Source: Clostridium folliculivorans
Lineage (GTDB): Bacteria > Bacillota > Clostridia > Clostridiales > Clostridiaceae
Assembly (NCBI RefSeq): GCF_024341905.1
Contig: NZ_BQXY01000010.1
Coordinates: 1-64,000, forward strand
Direction: 5' to 3'
DNA length: 64,000 nt
This document shows positions 62,303-64,000 of the stretch, piece by piece; the stretch's first letter is position 1, and every line of letters begins with the position of its first letter. The notes beneath the pieces are model-generated. The model made no database searches. It was not told where the DNA came from and worked only from the letters and a program-made list of their open reading frames with translations. A program made the translations under genes and the position numbers.

Positions 62303-62430
62303 TAACTTTTTAAGAAGTTAAGAATTTAACTAGAGAAAAAGTTAACTTTTTAAAAAGGAAAAAATATAACTTTTTAAGAAGGTAAATTTATAAATAGAGA
62401 AAAATTTAACTTTTTAAATAGTTACGCATA
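62303..62430 (+). repeat. Two tandem 64-bp units
   Basis: TAACTTTTTAAGAAG occurs at 62303 and 62367, and TAACTTTTTAAAAAG / TAACTTTTTAAATAG at 62343 and 62407. The spacing 40/24/40 shows a 64-bp unit present twice, each unit holding two 15-mers. It lies between IS copy 3 and the gene remnant. Confidence 0.65.
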
Positions 62431-62510
62431 GAATCAGGGGTTGAAGGCATTGTAAGTAAAGAAAAACCAATAAATCTATAAGTTAATTTAAAAGTACTCA
62501 CACAGTTTAA

Positions 62511-62720
62511 AATAAATTCTTAATTGCAAATGCAGAAGAAGCCGATTCAAGTACATACGTAGAAGTGCTTGTCAGTGATGTTAGAACAAATCCAGCTCTA
62601 CAGAACGGAAACATTTCAAGAAAACTTGCTGTAGCTTCCGATGGAACTATTTGTGCGGTATATAGAAGCAACCAAGGGATTAGAGTAGCGAAGACACAGG
62701 CAATGGTGCTAAGATATTAA
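62511..62720 (+). pseudogene. Remnant of a secreted or surface protein gene
   Basis: An open stretch of 69 codons without a start codon or ribosome site. It reads NKFLIANAEEADSSTYVEVL then VSDVRTNPALQNGNISRKLA and VASDGTICAVYRSNQGIRVA, ending VLRY. The composition is that of real protein and the first residues look like the end of a signal peptide. The 5' part is missing, possibly lost during IS activity next to it. No family was recognised. Confidence 0.55.
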
Positions 62721-62769
62721 TAAATAAAGCAATAAATGTATATAATTCATATAGAAAGGATTGATGATT

Positions 62770-63381
62770 ATGAAACGTGTAACAAAAGTTGCGTGGTCCA
62801 CAATAATAATAGTTATAATTGTGCTTATTGGGGTAGGGTTATTCCTTATAAAGCCTGAAAAAGAAGTGCAATATTTTGATGCAAGTAAGATAAATACTTC
62901 AGATACTAACTTATTTACAAACAAGGATATAGACCTTAAGACCTTTACTTTAAATGTAAACATTGATGAAAATAAATTAAACAGCCTCATCGCAACAAAT
63001 AGTAATGTTGAAGATTTTAAAGCAGAAATAGTAGACGGAAAAATCATATTCTATAAGAAAGTACAGCTTATAGGTGCACTAAGTACTCAATATAAAATGG
63101 TGTTTGATTTAAAGACAGAAAATAACAATGTTGTTATGTTACTTGAAAATGCTTTTATAGGAAAAATTAAGATAGCAAATGCCACTGTAATGGAAGAACT
63201 GAAAAAAAATGAGAATCAATTCATGTCAGTGGATGAAGCTCAGAATAAGATAACAGTAAAACTTCAAAATGTTAAAATCTCAGATGCAAAGATTGAAAAT
63301 AATATAATAAAGATAAAAGTGGATTTTAGTCAATATCTGAAAAATGGGTTAGGATTTATAAAAGATCTGTTTAATAAATAG
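62770..63381 (+). CDS. Membrane-anchored protein, possibly DUF2140 (YpmS)-like
   Basis: 203 residues. One N-terminal membrane helix (about 8-28) leads to an outer domain of about 170 residues with alternating beta strands (FTLNVNIDENKLNSLI, MVFDLKTENNNVVMLLENAF, ITVKLQNVKISDAKI, IIKIKVDFSQYL). Length, topology and strand pattern suggest the YpmS/DUF2140 group, but no diagnostic motif was seen. The ATG at 62770 is 9 nt after AAAGGA; the starts at 62761 and 62764 are too close to it. Confidence 0.6.
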   Translation: MKRVTKVAWSTIIIVIIVLIGVGLFLIKPEKEVQYFDASKINTSDTNLFTNKDIDLKTFTLNVNIDENKLNSLIATNSNVEDFKAEIVDGKIIFYKKVQLIGALSTQYKMVFDLKTENNNVVMLLENAFIGKIKIANATVMEELKKNENQFMSVDEAQNKITVKLQNVKISDAKIENNIIKIKVDFSQYLKNGLGFIKDLFNK

Positions 63382-63402
63382 AAAATATTAAAGTTACGTA
63401 GC

Positions 63403-63456
63403 AAATTAAATGGTTGTACATCTATAGTATCTCCAGTATAACCATTTAATTTTAAA
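63403..63456 (+). terminator. Terminator after the membrane protein gene
   Basis: AAATTAAATGGTT pairs with AACCATTTAATTTT. The loop contains a family A-like GTACATC. The DNA from 63457 to 63800 is AT-rich and without other features. Confidence 0.7.
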
Positions 63457-63809
63457 AGTATTCTCAAACATATACTATTTTAAATCATGATTACATATAT
63501 ACAGAAACTATGTTAATGAAAATTAGTTGTGATAACATAAATTTATATGAAATTATAAAAAACTAAGTTATAATTTAACATATTAAGAGTATAATTAGAA
63601 AACTTTCAAATTATTAACATTATTTTAGGATTTCTAGTGATTTTTTGTTAAAAAGTATTATAATTATAAATATATAAGGTTTCAACTTTAACTATTAGTT
63701 TATACATGTTGAAAAGTATAAGTATGTGATTTTCGAACAAGTCTAAAATAAGTTTCAGTAGAGAAACCATTTTGTAATTTAAGCGATAAAAGGGGCAGGG
63801 GTGATTGGT

Positions 63810-64000
63810 TTGGATTTTTATAGTCCTAGTGAAAAAATAAGACTTATGAGAAAAAGATTTAGAATTAATCAAGCTGAAATTGAAGGAGTCAATATGACAA
63901 GAGCCTTCATAAGCATGATGGAGAGCGGAAAAAGAAATGTAAGTAAAGCAAGTTCCAAAGCTTTAGCTGAAAAGTTTAATGAAATAGGAAAAAGAATTTC
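63810..64000 (+). CDS. XRE-family helix-turn-helix regulator (partial, runs off the window)
   Basis: 63 complete codons are visible from the TTG at 63810, which follows AGGGGTGA; a GTG at 63801 is an alternative. The reading is DFYSPSEKIRLMRKRFRINQ, AEIEGVNMTRAFISMMESGK, RNVSKASSKALAEKFNEIGK. The LMRKRFRINQAEI segment, the Arg/Ser recognition helix and the MMESGKRN turn are the HTH_3 pattern. Many such clostridial proteins continue into TPR repeats, which cannot be checked here. Confidence 0.8.
   Translation, partial: MDFYSPSEKIRLMRKRFRINQAEIEGVNMTRAFISMMESGKRNVSKASSKALAEKFNEIGKRI

Noticed and set aside
62303..62430. CRISPR-like short regular repeats
   Set aside because: Only four 15-mers with 40/24/40 spacing that come from a duplicated 64-bp unit; no cas genes.

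Overview
The window is a low-GC chromosomal segment of a Clostridium-type anaerobe. Supporting signs are AT-rich intergenic DNA, strong AGGAGG-type ribosome binding sites, a desulfoferrodoxin (superoxide reductase), an L-box in front of lysA, and Firmicute-specific families (HelD, LtaS-type sulfatase, GlcT/PtsG, SipW/TasA). The species cannot be fixed from sequence alone. No CRISPR array or prophage was seen. The only tRNA found is tRNA-Glu behind the rRNA operon.

Layout. 1-487: end of a rRNA operon (23S tail, 5S, tRNA-Glu, terminator). 555-859: seven DnaA-box-like 9-mers directly in front of sfsA. 891-13442: housekeeping and stress genes: sfsA, a Nudix hydrolase, a TIM-barrel protein, lysA behind a lysine riboswitch, DUF3006 plus signal peptidase I, ftsH, helD and a polar amino-acid ABC transporter. 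14239-30422: envelope block with an LtaS-like sulfatase, IS copy 1, an SH3-rich amidase, an M18 aminopeptidase and an 8.5-kb cyclic beta-1,2-glucan synthase-like gene. 30773-33100: small protein, superoxide reductase and a HAD phosphatase. 33595-37978: a five-gene operon built around a tandem-duplicated glutathionylspermidine-synthase-type ATP-grasp protein, with a small secreted protein and a membrane protein; its function is unknown. 38136-46241: acyltransferase, glcT-ptsG with RAT/terminator control, IS copy 2 and prfC. 47536-52869: two SipW-type signal peptidases followed by five secreted proteins. Four of these have TasA/camelysin-type signal regions and one ends in an LPXTG anchor, so the cluster looks like a matrix-fibre or surface-appendage locus. 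53151-64000: mixed genes, including a TIR-like Rossmann protein, a ferritin-like/radical SAM pair, a two-component system, an oxidoreductase, IS copy 3, a gene remnant and the start of an XRE regulator.

Three themes stand out. (1) Three copies of an IS1595-like element carry an intact transposase frame that seems to lack two of the three expected catalytic residues, followed by about 450 bp of conserved non-coding DNA. (2) About 100-bp palindromic repeats (family A, ends like GATGAAC...GTTCATC) are scattered through the window. One related copy lies inside each IS, and several full copies end 20-35 nt before start codons. A short relative is inserted into another repeat for which two other copies without the insert exist in the window. 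A second palindromic family (B) is also present. (3) The ATP-grasp operon and the double-SipW/TasA/LPXTG cluster are the best candidates for little-described systems.
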